This document shows, piece by piece, positions 15,235 to 23,420 of a DNA stretch of 25,775 nt. Origin of the DNA: JABWBD01 sp040768665 (lineage in GTDB: Bacteria > Planctomycetota > Planctomycetia > Pirellulales > Thermoguttaceae); contig JAXGMN010000097.1 of NCBI GenBank assembly GCA_040768665.1, positions 1 through 25,775 on the forward strand. The letters run 5' to 3'. The notes below the pieces were generated by a model, which made no database searches, had not been told where the DNA came from, and saw only the letters and a list, made by a program, of their open reading frames with translations. Made by a program: the position numbers and the translations under genes. Position 1 is the first letter of the stretch. Every line of letters begins with the position of its first letter.

Positions 15235-15399
15235 ATGTTTGGCATTGGACACATGGAATTGTTGATTATCGGCATCGTCGCTCTCCTGTTGTTCGGCAAC
15301 CGTTTGCCCTCCGTGATGCGCTCGTTGGGAAGCGGCATCACCGAGTTCAAGCGGGGCCTGAACGACGTTACCGACGAAGTCCGAAAGGAAATCAAGTAA
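15235..15399 (+). CDS. tatA: Sec-independent translocase subunit TatA/TatE
   Basis: This 54-residue protein starts at ATG 15235 with AGGAG 7 bases upstream. It begins MFGIGHMELLIIGIVALLLF, one membrane helix. The hinge FGNRLPSVMRSLGSG comes next, then the amphipathic helix EFKRGLNDVTDEVRKEIK. This is the standard TatA layout, at the short end of the family because the acidic C-terminal tail is nearly absent. TatA forms the pore that exports folded proteins with twin-arginine signals, such as the oxidoreductase at 711. No tatB or tatC is in the window. It stands alone after P1 and is followed by a strong hairpin. Confidence 0.93.
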   Translation: MFGIGHMELLIIGIVALLLFGNRLPSVMRSLGSGITEFKRGLNDVTDEVRKEIK

Positions 15400-15411
15400 A
15401 CGCGAAAGGGC

Positions 15412-15448
15412 GGCCGCGCGCCGATCGCTCCGCGGTCGGCTCGCGGCC
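15412..15448 (+). terminator. Hairpin after tatA
   Basis: GGCCGCG (15412-15418) pairs with CGCGGCC (15442-15448). Inside it, GCCGA (15420-15424) pairs with TCGGC (15436-15440), with one mismatch between the two parts. It begins 13 bases after the tatA stop. There is no T-run, so termination is likely but not certain. Confidence 0.5.
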
Positions 15449-15641
15449 GGCCCGAATCACCGCCTTGCCGGGTCCGGGGCCCATCAGGCGATTGACGCCG
15501 CCACCTCTCCCGCCGATACTGACGCACACGGTCCATGGGCCAGCGGTTGCCTTCCGGGGAAGCGACCTCGCGCGAGCTTGTCCAGGGCCGGTCCACGCAT
15601 TGACGGGTATCCCGGGTCTCCGTAGCAGGTTCCAGGACATC

Positions 15642-17048
15642 ATGAGCACGCATACCACCGACGCCAGCACGGACAGACAGAGCCTCTTCGTGACCGACGA
15701 CGGACGAAATTTGGTGGTCACCTTCGCGCTGGTCAGCTCGCTCTTCCTCCTTTGGGGACTGTGCAACGGCATGATCGACGTCATGGACAAGCACTTTCAG
15801 GACGAATTGGGGCTCACCAAGTCCCAGTCGGCCTGGGTCCAGTTCGCGCACTACCTGGGATACTTCTTGATGGCAATCCCTGCGGGCTGGCTGGCAACCC
15901 GGCTGGGCTACAAGGGCGGTATTATCATCGGACTTCTCATGGTGGCAGCCGGTGGGTTCTGGTTCTTGCCCGCTACCAAGATCAATGAGCTTGCCGAAGC
16001 CGGGGCAGTTTCGACAAACACGGCGTTTGTTGCCTACCTGACCGGGGTCTGTGCCATCGCCGCCGGCCTGACTTTTCTGGAAACGGTCGCCAATCCGTAC
16101 ACGACCGTTCTCGGACCGCGGCGTTATGCGGCCACCCGCATCAATCTCGCCCAGTCGTGCAACGGCGTCGGCTGGATTTTCGGCCCGATCATCGGTGGCA
16201 TGTTCTTCTATTCCACCGACGCGGCCGGGAACAGCACCGGCAGCGAGACGCTCTACATCCCTTACGTCACGGTCGGTTTTGTCGTCCTGGTGCTTTCGGT
16301 CATCTTCTACTTCGCCTACATCCCCGATATCAAGACCAAGGACGATTACCATCTCGACGATTCCGCGGCGGAAGTCTCCCACTCCATCTGGCGCCATCCC
16401 CACTTTGTGCTGGCGGTCGTTGCGCAATTCCTTTATGTTGCTGCCCAAGCCGGGATCTTCAGCTTCCTCATCAACTACATGACCGAGGAAGTCCCGCCCA
16501 TTCCCGCGTCTTGGGACGCGGGCGTGCTGCGAAGCTGGTTCGAAACCGACGCCGACGGCGCCCTGCGGATCAGCGATCAGGGCGGCGCCAATCTCGCGGC
16601 GGTCGGTTTTGTCTGCTTTCTGATCGGCCGCTTTACCGGGGCCGGGCTGGTGAAGAAGTTCTCCGCGCACAAGGTCCTCGGCCTTTATGGTGCCATGAAC
16701 GTATTGGCCTGCCTGCTGGTTTTCCTCAAGCTGGGCTGGTTGTCCGTCGCGTGCGTCTTCCTGAGCTACTTCTTCATGTCGATCATGTTCCCCACGATCT
16801 TCGCCCTCGGCATCTTCGGCCTCGGGGCCCGGGCCAAGAAGGCGTCCGCCTATATCGTCATGGCGATCATGGGCGGCGCGCTGCTGCCGAAGCTGATGGG
16901 CTACGTCGCCGATCAGTACGACATGTCCCGGGGCTTCATCGTGCCGATGGTTTGCTTTGCTTTCGTGGCCTTCTATGGCTTCCTGTGGCCCACGTTCAGC
17001 AAAGCCGATTCGCTGCACGATGCTCCGGGGCTCGCCCGCGGGCACTGA
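15642..17048 (+). CDS. FucP-type sugar:proton symporter (MFS)
   Basis: This 468-residue, 12-helix membrane protein takes up a sugar (fucose-like, galactose or glucose) with protons. ATG 15642 is chosen because MFS homology begins soon after (NLVVTFALVSSLFLLWGL). The upstream AGGA is weak, and a longer frame to 15465 is Pro/Arg-rich and unlikely. FucP-family features include LLWGLCNGMIDVMDKHFQDE near residues 37-56, with the Asp matching the proton-coupling Asp46 of E. coli FucP. TFLETVANPYTTVLGP near residue 150 carries the Glu matching Glu135. A periplasmic insert around DADGALRISDQGG is somewhat longer than in E. coli. The exact sugar is unknown. No sugar-catabolic gene is adjacent. Confidence 0.9.
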   Translation: MSTHTTDASTDRQSLFVTDDGRNLVVTFALVSSLFLLWGLCNGMIDVMDKHFQDELGLTKSQSAWVQFAHYLGYFLMAIPAGWLATRLGYKGGIIIGLLMVAAGGFWFLPATKINELAEAGAVSTNTAFVAYLTGVCAIAAGLTFLETVANPYTTVLGPRRYAATRINLAQSCNGVGWIFGPIIGGMFFYSTDAAGNSTGSETLYIPYVTVGFVVLVLSVIFYFAYIPDIKTKDDYHLDDSAAEVSHSIWRHPHFVLAVVAQFLYVAAQAGIFSFLINYMTEEVPPIPASWDAGVLRSWFETDADGALRISDQGGANLAAVGFVCFLIGRFTGAGLVKKFSAHKVLGLYGAMNVLACLLVFLKLGWLSVACVFLSYFFMSIMFPTIFALGIFGLGARAKKASAYIVMAIMGGALLPKLMGYVADQYDMSRGFIVPMVCFAFVAFYGFLWPTFSKADSLHDAPGLARGH

Positions 17049-17078
17049 TCGAGCCGGATCCGTAGACGGAATCAGCTA

Positions 17079-17106
17079 TTGATTGTTCCACCGATGCGGT
17101 TATCAT
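17079..17106 (+). promoter_or_regulatory. Probable sigma70-like promoter for P2-secDF
   Basis: TTGATT (17079-17084), a 16-base spacer, then TATCAT (17101-17106), matching four and five bases of the consensus boxes. Transcription would begin near 17113, giving a leader of about 117 bases before P2. It lies 30 bases after the symporter stop, where an independent P2-secDF unit would need one. Confidence 0.5.
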
Positions 17107-17229
17107 CCACTCTGTACCGCTGTGTTTCTTCAGTCGCCTGGGTTTCGACGTCCGCCGGTTAGGCGTCCCCTATAGCCCCCCCGCTTGACGGGCAGCACCA
17201 TTTCACCGATTCGTCTAAAGAATCACTCC

Positions 17230-17628
17230 ATGCGATCCTTCGGGCTGCCGCCGAAAAGATTCCTCCCCGCAGCGATGCTCGTTCTCTTCCTCCCGCTGCT
17301 GGCGGAAGTGGCGAACTGGGCTCGGGCAACTGCGCCGTTGCCGGCCGCGTCAGCCGCACAGATGCCTGCCGAATCCGGCCAGCCGGACCAGCAAGGATGC
17401 GCGTTTGGCGGCGTTTCCTTCGAGGGCTCCGCGATCGCGCTGGAGTCCCAAGACCGCCGTTTCGGACGCAGAATCGCCCAGGAGGAACTCAACCTGGCCC
17501 GGCCGCGGACGGCCTCTGATCATGGCTGTCAGCGATTCTCATCCCAGCAGCCGCTTCTCACCTCGTGGGTAACGACCCTCACCACGGCCGCTGAGCCGTG
17601 CGCGGTCCTCTGCTGCTTTCTGCGCTAA
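17230..17628 (+). CDS. Small secreted protein P2; candidate export-monitoring leader of secDF
   Basis: This 132-residue paralogue of P1 starts at ATG 17230. The start is set by the shared MRSxGL; the longer frame to 17185 lacks support. MRSFGLPPKRFLPAAMLVLF and the following LPLLAEVAN form a basic-then-hydrophobic export signal, with possible cleavage after the Ala-rich ATAPLPAASA. The middle contains LESQDRRFGRR and the end is VTTLTTAAEPCAVLCCFLR at the stop. Both motifs are shared with P1. secDF begins 223 bases later. VemP of Vibrio is a secreted arrest peptide upstream of secDF2, and P2 has similar size and placement but no recognisable VemP or SecM arrest sequence. Function is inferred from position only. 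Confidence 0.7.
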   Translation: MRSFGLPPKRFLPAAMLVLFLPLLAEVANWARATAPLPAASAAQMPAESGQPDQQGCAFGGVSFEGSAIALESQDRRFGRRIAQEELNLARPRTASDHGCQRFSSQQPLLTSWVTTLTTAAEPCAVLCCFLR

Positions 17629-17851
17629 AGACGCAACGTTTGATCGTTAGCGCTCTTTAGTCCGTCACTGTATCGCTGAGCGCGGTTTGCCTTCCGTTTG
17701 GTCGTGCGCCCGTTGCTCGACAACCGCGGACGTCGGAAGTCGTCGATTCCGGCCGGCAAGAGCCGCGCGGAAATCGACCGCCGCCGGCCGCTTCGGGAGG
17801 AAACTCCCGCGTCCGTTGGCAGAAAGCTTTTTTTACTCAAGAGACCTATCC
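17629..17851 (+). promoter_or_regulatory. P2-secDF leader with possible RNA hairpins
   Basis: GCGCTC (17650-17655) can pair with GAGCGC (17678-17683). A perfect CGGGAG-GAAA-CTCCCG hairpin with a GNRA loop lies at 17794-17809. CTCTT at 17653-17657 could pair weakly with the AAGAG that precedes the secD start. No strong ribosome site is visible before ATG 17852. Roles are guesses. Confidence 0.35.
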
Positions 17852-19213
17852 ATGCTTGATCTTGCCAAAATCCTGGTCTGGTTGGGTGGACCGCTGTTCG
17901 TGGCCGCCCTGATAGCCCACCTCGTACGACTCCCGCAATTCACGCGGCGGATCGCCCTGGTCGTCTATGCCGGCGTGCTCACCGCCGTCGGCCTGTTTCC
18001 CTGGTCCGAAGCCATGCGGCTGGGGATCGATCTCAGCGGCGGAACCATCCTGGTCTACCAGGTTGAACGTCCCCTGCCCGAAAGCTTCAGCATCGACAAG
18101 ATGGTCAGCGCCTTGAACCGGCGGATCAACCCGGCCGGCGTCACGGACGTGACCATTCGAGGCGTCGGCGAGGACCGCGTCGAAATCATCATCCCCCGCG
18201 CCTCGCAGGACGAAGTCCAACGCTACAAGCGGATCCTGACGTCCGTCGGCAGCCTCGAATTCCGCATCCTGGCCAACGCCCGCGATCACGAGGCCCTGAT
18301 CGCCCGTGCCGAGTCGACCTTCCCGCGGCCCATCGCCGCCGACGGCAAGACCCTGGCCCGCTGGGTCCCCGTTGCCAAGCAGTTCTCCGCCGAAATGACC
18401 GAGCACGGCGGTGTGGCGATTCGCACCGACGAGCAGGGCCAGAAGTACGTCCTGGTCATCCAGGACCTCTTCGATGTCACCGGCGAGTACCTCCGCCGCG
18501 CCGAGAGCACCATCGACGAGATGGGACGCCCTGCGGTCGGTTTCCACTTCAATTCCGCGGGCGGAACTCGCTTCGCCGGCCTCACCGCCGCCAACATGCC
18601 TTCCGACGACGGTTTCGAGCGGCGACTGGCGATCTTGCTCAACGGCGAGGTCTACTCCGCCCCCGGGCTGCGCGACCAGATCCACGGCGACGGGATCATC
18701 ACCGGCGATTTCTCCCATGAGGAGGTGGATGACCTCGTGAGCGTGCTCAACGCCGGCTCGCTGCCGGGCGTCCGTCACCACACCGGTGAGCGAACTCTCC
18801 GTCGGGCCGACGCTGGGCCGCGACACGATCAGAGCGGCATCCAAGCGATGGTCCTGGCCACCATCGTGGTCCTCGTGTTCATGGCCGCTTATTACCGCCT
18901 GGCCGGCATGGTGGCCAATGTCGCCGTGCTGCTGAACGTGCTTATCGTCGTCGGCGTGATGGCCTGGATCAACGCGACCTGGACCCTGCCCGGGCTGGCC
19001 GGCCTCGCACTGACGGTCGGCATGGCCGTCGACGCCAACGTGCTCATCTACGAGCGGCTCCGGGAAGAGCAGCAGCGCGGCGAGTCGCTGCGCTGGCCAT
19101 CGAGTATGCCTTCGATCGGGCCCTGCGACCGATCCTCGACTCCAATATCACCACGCTTCTGGCCGCCGCCGTGCTCTATGCGGTCGGCAGCGCGGTCAAG
19201 GGCTTCGCGGTAA
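17852..19213 (+). CDS. secD: Protein translocase SecDF, SecD part (frame broken)
   Basis: SecD works with SecF at the SecYEG channel, using proton flow to pull exported proteins across. From ATG 17852 the frame shows membrane helices, GIDLSGGTIL from residue 58, the P1 periplasmic domain with SVGSLEFRILA, and AILLNGEVYSAPGLRDQI. The membrane block AGLALTVGMAVDANVLIYER follows. Between 18766 and 18830 the true sequence is in another frame (PVSELSVGPTLGRDTI): one extra G in GGG at 18766-18768 and one lost base near 18830 compensate. A further lost base near 19093 moves homology to the next frame (AIEYAFDRALRPILDSN), so this frame's last ~40 residues are not real. Repairing three bases gives a continuous 842-residue SecD-SecF fusion over 17852-20379. 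Confidence 0.88.
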   Translation: MLDLAKILVWLGGPLFVAALIAHLVRLPQFTRRIALVVYAGVLTAVGLFPWSEAMRLGIDLSGGTILVYQVERPLPESFSIDKMVSALNRRINPAGVTDVTIRGVGEDRVEIIIPRASQDEVQRYKRILTSVGSLEFRILANARDHEALIARAESTFPRPIAADGKTLARWVPVAKQFSAEMTEHGGVAIRTDEQGQKYVLVIQDLFDVTGEYLRRAESTIDEMGRPAVGFHFNSAGGTRFAGLTAANMPSDDGFERRLAILLNGEVYSAPGLRDQIHGDGIITGDFSHEEVDDLVSVLNAGSLPGVRHHTGERTLRRADAGPRHDQSGIQAMVLATIVVLVFMAAYYRLAGMVANVAVLLNVLIVVGVMAWINATWTLPGLAGLALTVGMAVDANVLIYERLREEQQRGESLRWPSSMPSIGPCDRSSTPISPRFWPPPCSMRSAARSRASR

Positions 19214-20379
19214 CCCTCATCATCGGCCTGCTGGCCAACCTCTTCACGGCCGTGTTCGTCTGCCGGCTCGTCTTCGATATCCTCGAGAAAAACCGCTGGA
19301 TCACGCGGGTGAAAATGGCCTCGATCTTTCCGAGGCCGAACGTCGACTTCGTCGGCAAACGCCGAATCGCCGCCGCCGCATCGATCCTGGTGATCGTTGC
19401 AGGCATGGCCGCTCTGATTTCGCGAGGCTCCGGCCTGCTGGACATCGACTTCACCGGCGGCACCCTCGCCGCCGTCCGCTTCCAGCAGCCGACCGATCCG
19501 TCGGCGGTGCGATCCCTTGCCGCAAAAACGCTCCCCGATGCGACCGTCGAGGAGCTCCAACTACGCGGCGAACCTGCCGGGCACCGCTTCCTGATCCGAA
19601 CCACGTTGCAGGATCCCGAACGGGTCAAGACGAAGATCCGCGACGGCTTCGGCGACCGACTTGCCAGAGTCGGGTTGGCCGAGCAGTCGATGTTCGACCG
19701 CCTCGACAACTTCGGGGGCCAGGTAGCACGCGAGATGCAGTCGGCGGCCTTCGCGGCCATCGTGATCAGTATGTTCGTCATCGTCGGATACCTCTGGATC
19801 CGCTTTCAGAACGTGCGGTACGGCCTCGGTGCAGTTGTGGCCCTCGTCCACGACGTTCTGGTCGTTCTGGGCCTCGTGGCAATCAGCGGCTGGCTGGCCG
19901 GCACTGTCTTCGGCGATGCACTCATGCTCGAAGCGTTCAAGATCAACCTGCCGATGATCGCGGCCTTCCTGACGCTCGTCGGCTACTCGGTCAACGACAC
20001 CATCGTCGTCTTCGACCGGATCCGCGAGACGAAGGGCAAAGGCCAGCCGATCACGTGGGCGTTGATCAACGACAGCATCAACCAGACTCTGTCGAGAACA
20101 ATCCTCACCGGCCTGGCCACGTGGGCCGTCGCGCTGATCCTGTACCTGTTGGGCGGGCCTGCCATCCACGGCTTCGCGTTCTGCCTTGTGGCCGGCGTGC
20201 TGGTGGGCACCTATAGCTCGATCTACATCGCCAACCCCGTGCTGATGTGGTTCGGCGGAACGGTGGGCGATCCCCGCCTCGGCGGAACGGCGCCGGCCTC
20301 TCCGAAAACCTCGGAAAAGCCGGTCGACCGTGCGAAGGGGACCGCCAGCGGCTCGCGAAAGAACCGCAAGGTGGCGTAA
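19096..20379 (+). CDS. secF: Protein translocase SecDF, end of SecD plus SecF part
   Basis: This frame resumes the fusion at AIEYAFDRALRPILDSN and completes SecD with LYAVGSAVKGFAVTLIIGLL. SecF follows: a first helix, the conserved DIDFTGGTLAAVRF, a periplasmic region, and four to five helices including LVGYSVNDTIVVFDRIRE. It ends with a Lys/Ser-rich cytoplasmic tail (KPVDRAKGTASGSRKNRKVA). The join between the halves (FPRPNVDFVGKRR) has no stop or ribosome site, which supports a single fused polypeptide. A caller working from start codons would begin it at 19171. The following MMPL gene starts 74 bases later and may be in the same operon. Confidence 0.9.
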   Translation, partial: AIEYAFDRALRPILDSNITTLLAAAVLYAVGSAVKGFAVTLIIGLLANLFTAVFVCRLVFDILEKNRWITRVKMASIFPRPNVDFVGKRRIAAAASILVIVAGMAALISRGSGLLDIDFTGGTLAAVRFQQPTDPSAVRSLAAKTLPDATVEELQLRGEPAGHRFLIRTTLQDPERVKTKIRDGFGDRLARVGLAEQSMFDRLDNFGGQVAREMQSAAFAAIVISMFVIVGYLWIRFQNVRYGLGAVVALVHDVLVVLGLVAISGWLAGTVFGDALMLEAFKINLPMIAAFLTLVGYSVNDTIVVFDRIRETKGKGQPITWALINDSINQTLSRTILTGLATWAVALILYLLGGPAIHGFAFCLVAGVLVGTYSSIYIANPVLMWFGGTVGDPRLGGTAPASPKTSEKPVDRAKGTASGSRKNRKVA

Positions 20380-20453
20380 GACGCGCACGCCCGCGCTTGC
20401 GGCACGCGCCGCAAGCGCCAGGCAGTTCGCTCCGTTCGCACGAAAGGATTCGG

Positions 20454-21676
20454 ATGCCTATGCACGGAACTCGACAGCCTCGCGGTTCTCCTTTGGCAAA
20501 GCCATTGGAGCGGCTGACCCTTTGGGTGGTCCGATTTCCGGTGGCCACGCTCGTCATCGCCGGCCTGACGGCTGCCGCGGCCGTGGCGCTGGCGGCCGGC
20601 CGCCTGGAGTTCTCCACAAGACGCTCCGATCTGCTCAGCCCCACGAGCGACTACCACCGCCGGTGGCTCGCATATGTCGATGAGTTCGGCGACCAGGAGG
20701 ATGTCGTTGTCGTCGTCCAGGGAAGTGCACCGGACCGGGTGGCTGCCGCGGCCGACGACGCATCGGTGGCCATCACACGGCACGACCGGCCTTACCACTC
20801 GGTCTTCCACAGAACCGACGTCTCGCGACTCCAGGCCAAAGGGCTCTACTACCTGGCCCCCTCGCAACTGGCCGCCATCGAGCGGACCCTCGCGGGGATC
20901 GAGCAGACGCTTGCGTCCCCGGCGGCTGTTAAGCCCGGTCTGACCTCTGCCGGCGTCCTCCATTCCTTGCCGCTTCGGGAATTCGACGCCCTGGCGGCCT
21001 CGATGGCCGCCTTTTCTTCGCAACGGCTGACAGCCGACGGCGGCCGGCTCGCGCTGGTTCTGCTGCGCCTTTCGCCGGACGATTCGGGCGGCTCTGCTTC
21101 GAATGGTGAAGCCATCGCCACGCTCCGCCGGATCCTCGGCGAGGTTCGCTCGCGCCACCCACATACGCGGATCGGCCTGACGGGCCTGCCGGTGATCGAG
21201 CACGACGAGATGCAATCGAGCCAGACCTCGACCACCATGGCAACGTTTCTCTCCCTGGCCGGCGTTGTCGTCGTGTTCGTGGCCGGGTTCGGCGGCATCC
21301 GCCACCCGATGTTTGCAGTGGCAGCGCTGCTGGTCGGCATAGCATGGTCTCTCGGTTTCATCATCCTGGGCGTCGGTGTCGACTATGGCATCCACGTCGT
21401 CCACGATTTCCTCGGTCGGCGCGAGCATTACCAATCGATCGGCGGCTCGACCGCCACGGCGCTGGTGATCAACTCGCTGACCACGATGGTCGGATTCGGC
21501 AGCCTCATGATCGCCAGCCACCAGGGCCTGCAGAGCCTCGGCCGCGTCCTCACCATCGGGATTACCTGCTGCCTTACCAGCGCCCTGGTCGTGTCGTGCC
21601 TGATCGTGCTTGCCACGAGGCGAGAATCCCAAGTAGTTGCATGGCCCACCGGCGGATGCGATGCCCCAGACGGGAG
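20454..21676 (+). pseudogene. RND/MMPL-family transporter, collapsed internally and cut by an IS
   Basis: ATG 20454 has AAAGGA 6 bases upstream. The first part is the front half of an HpnN-like RND exporter: one helix (VVRFPVATLVIAGLTAAAAV), a periplasmic loop starting LLSPTSDYHRRWLAYVDEFG, and TGLPVIEHDEMQ before two helices ending LLVGIAWSLGF. It then jumps directly to ILGVGVDYGIHVVHDFLGRR and INSLTTMVGFGSLMIASHQG, which belong to the rear half of such proteins. About half of the usual 800-900 residues, including helices around the join, is missing without loss of frame. The IS at 21677 then removes the last 19 residues; reading continues into the IS to a stop at 21953. Transport function is probably lost. 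Confidence 0.8.
21668..21676. repeat. Target-site duplication, left copy
   Basis: AGACGGGAG here is repeated exactly at 23421-23429, just outside the two ends of the insertion sequence. Confidence 0.85.
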
Positions 21677-21677
21677 G

Positions 21678-21699
21678 GGCCTGATCCCAAATCGTGTCA
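21678..21699. repeat. IS terminal inverted repeat, left end
   Basis: GGCCTGATCCCAAATCGTGT and two further bases. It contains the transposase stop codon (21697-21699). Confidence 0.8.
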
Positions 21700-23289
21700 C
21701 ACGGCAATCGCCGGTTGGTGCTGGTTTTCGTGAGTTTTCGGCGAAGGAGGCGAAATGGGCTCGTCGAGCTTCAACTTTGCGAGGTCGGGAGCACGCCAAC
21801 GCCAATCGATGCGGCGGTCCCGGGCCATCGTCTCGCGAACCTTACGCAACGTCTCCTCCCAACGGTCGCAAAGAAGCAGGGCGCGAATGGCGAACATCGC
21901 TTCCGCATTCTCTTCTAGCCAATACATCGCATTGCTCTTCAATCGCTGGTTGATCACACGACGGATCGTGCTTTCGATCGCTCCACTGCCACACGGAACG
22001 CCTCGACGACGGAACGTTGCATATTGCAGATGCCCCTCCATGCCATGCTTCTCCAAGTAACGGATCTCCGTCCACACCTCGTGGTCTACCGGAAGCTTCT
22101 GCTGCTTCGCTCGTTCGGTCAACTTCGACACCACCTCATCATAGCGGCTGCGGTGCAACCACCGACGCAGTTCCACGTACCGTTTGCGCCGCACCGCCGC
22201 CGTGTACCCCAGATGCGACAACGCTAGGCTGATGTGATGGGCGGCGTGGCAGAAGTCCAGGACGTGTGCCGTCTTCGACGAATCCAAACCGGCCCGTTTC
22301 TCGATCCAATCCAAGCGGTCCCAAATCCAACGTGCCCCGTCCGAGATGAATACCACCACCTCCGCACGGGCCACCCCCAGACGATAAAGGTGAAACGCGA
22401 CCAACTCCGCCAAGTGGTCCGGACCCAAGAGAGTTCCGTCGATCAGCGGCTGACGTTCCTTCTTCACCATCTGGCCACGCTCGTTGAACTCAAAGATGAT
22501 CAACGCTTTGGGCTCCCGCCAGGGAGTGTCGAACTTCTGGCGAGACCCTTTCTTCTTCTTGCGATTCGTCTTTTGCTTCTTGTTTTCTCGGAGGCGTACG
22601 CGTCCGCCGTCGATTTGCACAGCCACCCGGCGGCCGGCGAAATCGTTGCCTGCCGGCAACCAACCCTCGCGCCAGGCGAAGAGTTCCCGGCGACGCAACT
22701 CCAGCAGTTGAAGTCCCAATTGTTCGGCGATCCGTCGTACCGTCTTCTTGTCCAGCATGAGGCCCTCACGTCGCAGCTCCTTGCGGGCCACGTCGATCGA
22801 TGGGCTCAGGGCGACGATCCGAGCCACCCGGTATTGCAGCGCCGGGCTGCAACCTTTGCCGAAGCCGAAGGCGGCCAGTTCCGGGTATAATCCCGCCACT
22901 TGCTCGCTCGGGTCGGCGGCCCGGGTACGTCGCGGGGCACAGTAGGCGGTAGTGACCCACACGACCAAGCCGCAAAGGAGCTGGAGCGTGAGGGGGCGGT
23001 CCTGGGGCGCTCGCAAGGGGATGGCCGCGTTCCGGCGCAGTTGCTCAACGTGTTCGTCCATCTGAGGTTCTTCGGTGACCTTGGCCAACAGACTGGCTAC
23101 CAATTGTCCGCCGCCTTGACGAAAATGTTGATCGATCTGTTGTTCGATGTCGGCAAAACGGTCAGGGGTCTTTTGAAGTTGCTCGCTCCACTGTAGAATG
23201 CCGCTTTGCGTCTGCGATCGAAACATCTCCATGACTTCCGATGGCGACGCGACCGGCGTCCCGTTCTTCGAATCCCTTCGCACTTCCAC
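21697..23289 (-). CDS. ISKra4-like DDE transposase
   Basis: This 530-residue transposase starts at GTG 23289, placed by a perfect AAGGAGG six bases upstream. The longer frame to 23394 would start inside the terminal repeat with no ribosome site. Candidate catalytic acids, numbered from this start, are D227 (VAVQIDGGRVR), D317 (VVFISDGARWIWDR) and E439 (GVPCGSGAIEST). They are followed by INQRLKSNAMYWLEENAEAM, a C-terminal pattern I associate with ISKra4-type enzymes. HVLDFCHAAHHIS, with paired histidines, lies between the second and third. A Lys/Arg-rich segment (NKKQKTNRKKKKGSRQK) follows the first Asp and may contact DNA. It looks complete and could be active. Confidence 0.88.
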   Translation of the reverse strand: MEVRRDSKNGTPVASPSEVMEMFRSQTQSGILQWSEQLQKTPDRFADIEQQIDQHFRQGGGQLVASLLAKVTEEPQMDEHVEQLRRNAAIPLRAPQDRPLTLQLLCGLVVWVTTAYCAPRRTRAADPSEQVAGLYPELAAFGFGKGCSPALQYRVARIVALSPSIDVARKELRREGLMLDKKTVRRIAEQLGLQLLELRRRELFAWREGWLPAGNDFAGRRVAVQIDGGRVRLRENKKQKTNRKKKKGSRQKFDTPWREPKALIIFEFNERGQMVKKERQPLIDGTLLGPDHLAELVAFHLYRLGVARAEVVVFISDGARWIWDRLDWIEKRAGLDSSKTAHVLDFCHAAHHISLALSHLGYTAAVRRKRYVELRRWLHRSRYDEVVSKLTERAKQQKLPVDHEVWTEIRYLEKHGMEGHLQYATFRRRGVPCGSGAIESTIRRVINQRLKSNAMYWLEENAEAMFAIRALLLCDRWEETLRKVRETMARDRRIDWRWRAPDLAKLKLDEPISPPSPKTHENQHQPAIAV

Positions 23290-23398
23290 GGCGGACCTCC
23301 TTGCATGCCTTGCCGGGTGGTTCAGAATCCCAGCAGTATGCAGGAGTGTCCGCCTTTTCACTAAGGGCAATTCCTCACAAAACAGGTCATTCAACTGT

Positions 23399-23420
23399 TG
23401 CCACGCTTTGGGATCAGGCC
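23399..23420. repeat. IS terminal inverted repeat, right end
   Basis: Read on the reverse strand from 23420 it is GGCCTGATCCCAAAGCGTGG plus CA, differing from the left end at about two of 22 positions. Confidence 0.8.

Larger units (their letters stand above)
21677..23420. mobile_element. Complete ISKra4-like insertion sequence, about 1.74 kb
   Basis: The terminal inverted repeats are GGCCTGATCCCAAATCGTG at 21678 and, on the reverse strand from 23420, GGCCTGATCCCAAAGCGTG. About 20 of 22 positions match. One extra G at 21677 lies between the left repeat and the duplication. A 9-bp target duplication flanks the element. It holds one intact transposase on the reverse strand. Joining the flanks after removing the element and one duplication restores an open frame, so this is a simple insertion. 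The family assignment rests on the transposase motifs. Confidence 0.9.

Noticed and set aside
17794..17809. GNRA hairpin before secDF as an intrinsic terminator with the T-run at 17829
   Set aside because: The T-run lies about 20 bases after the stem, too far for an intrinsic terminator, and would cut secDF from its promoter; kept only as a possible leader structure.
18766..18830. Programmed ribosomal frameshifting in secDF
   Set aside because: Two compensating shifts of opposite sign 63 bases apart, without a slippery heptamer or stem, fit sequence error better.
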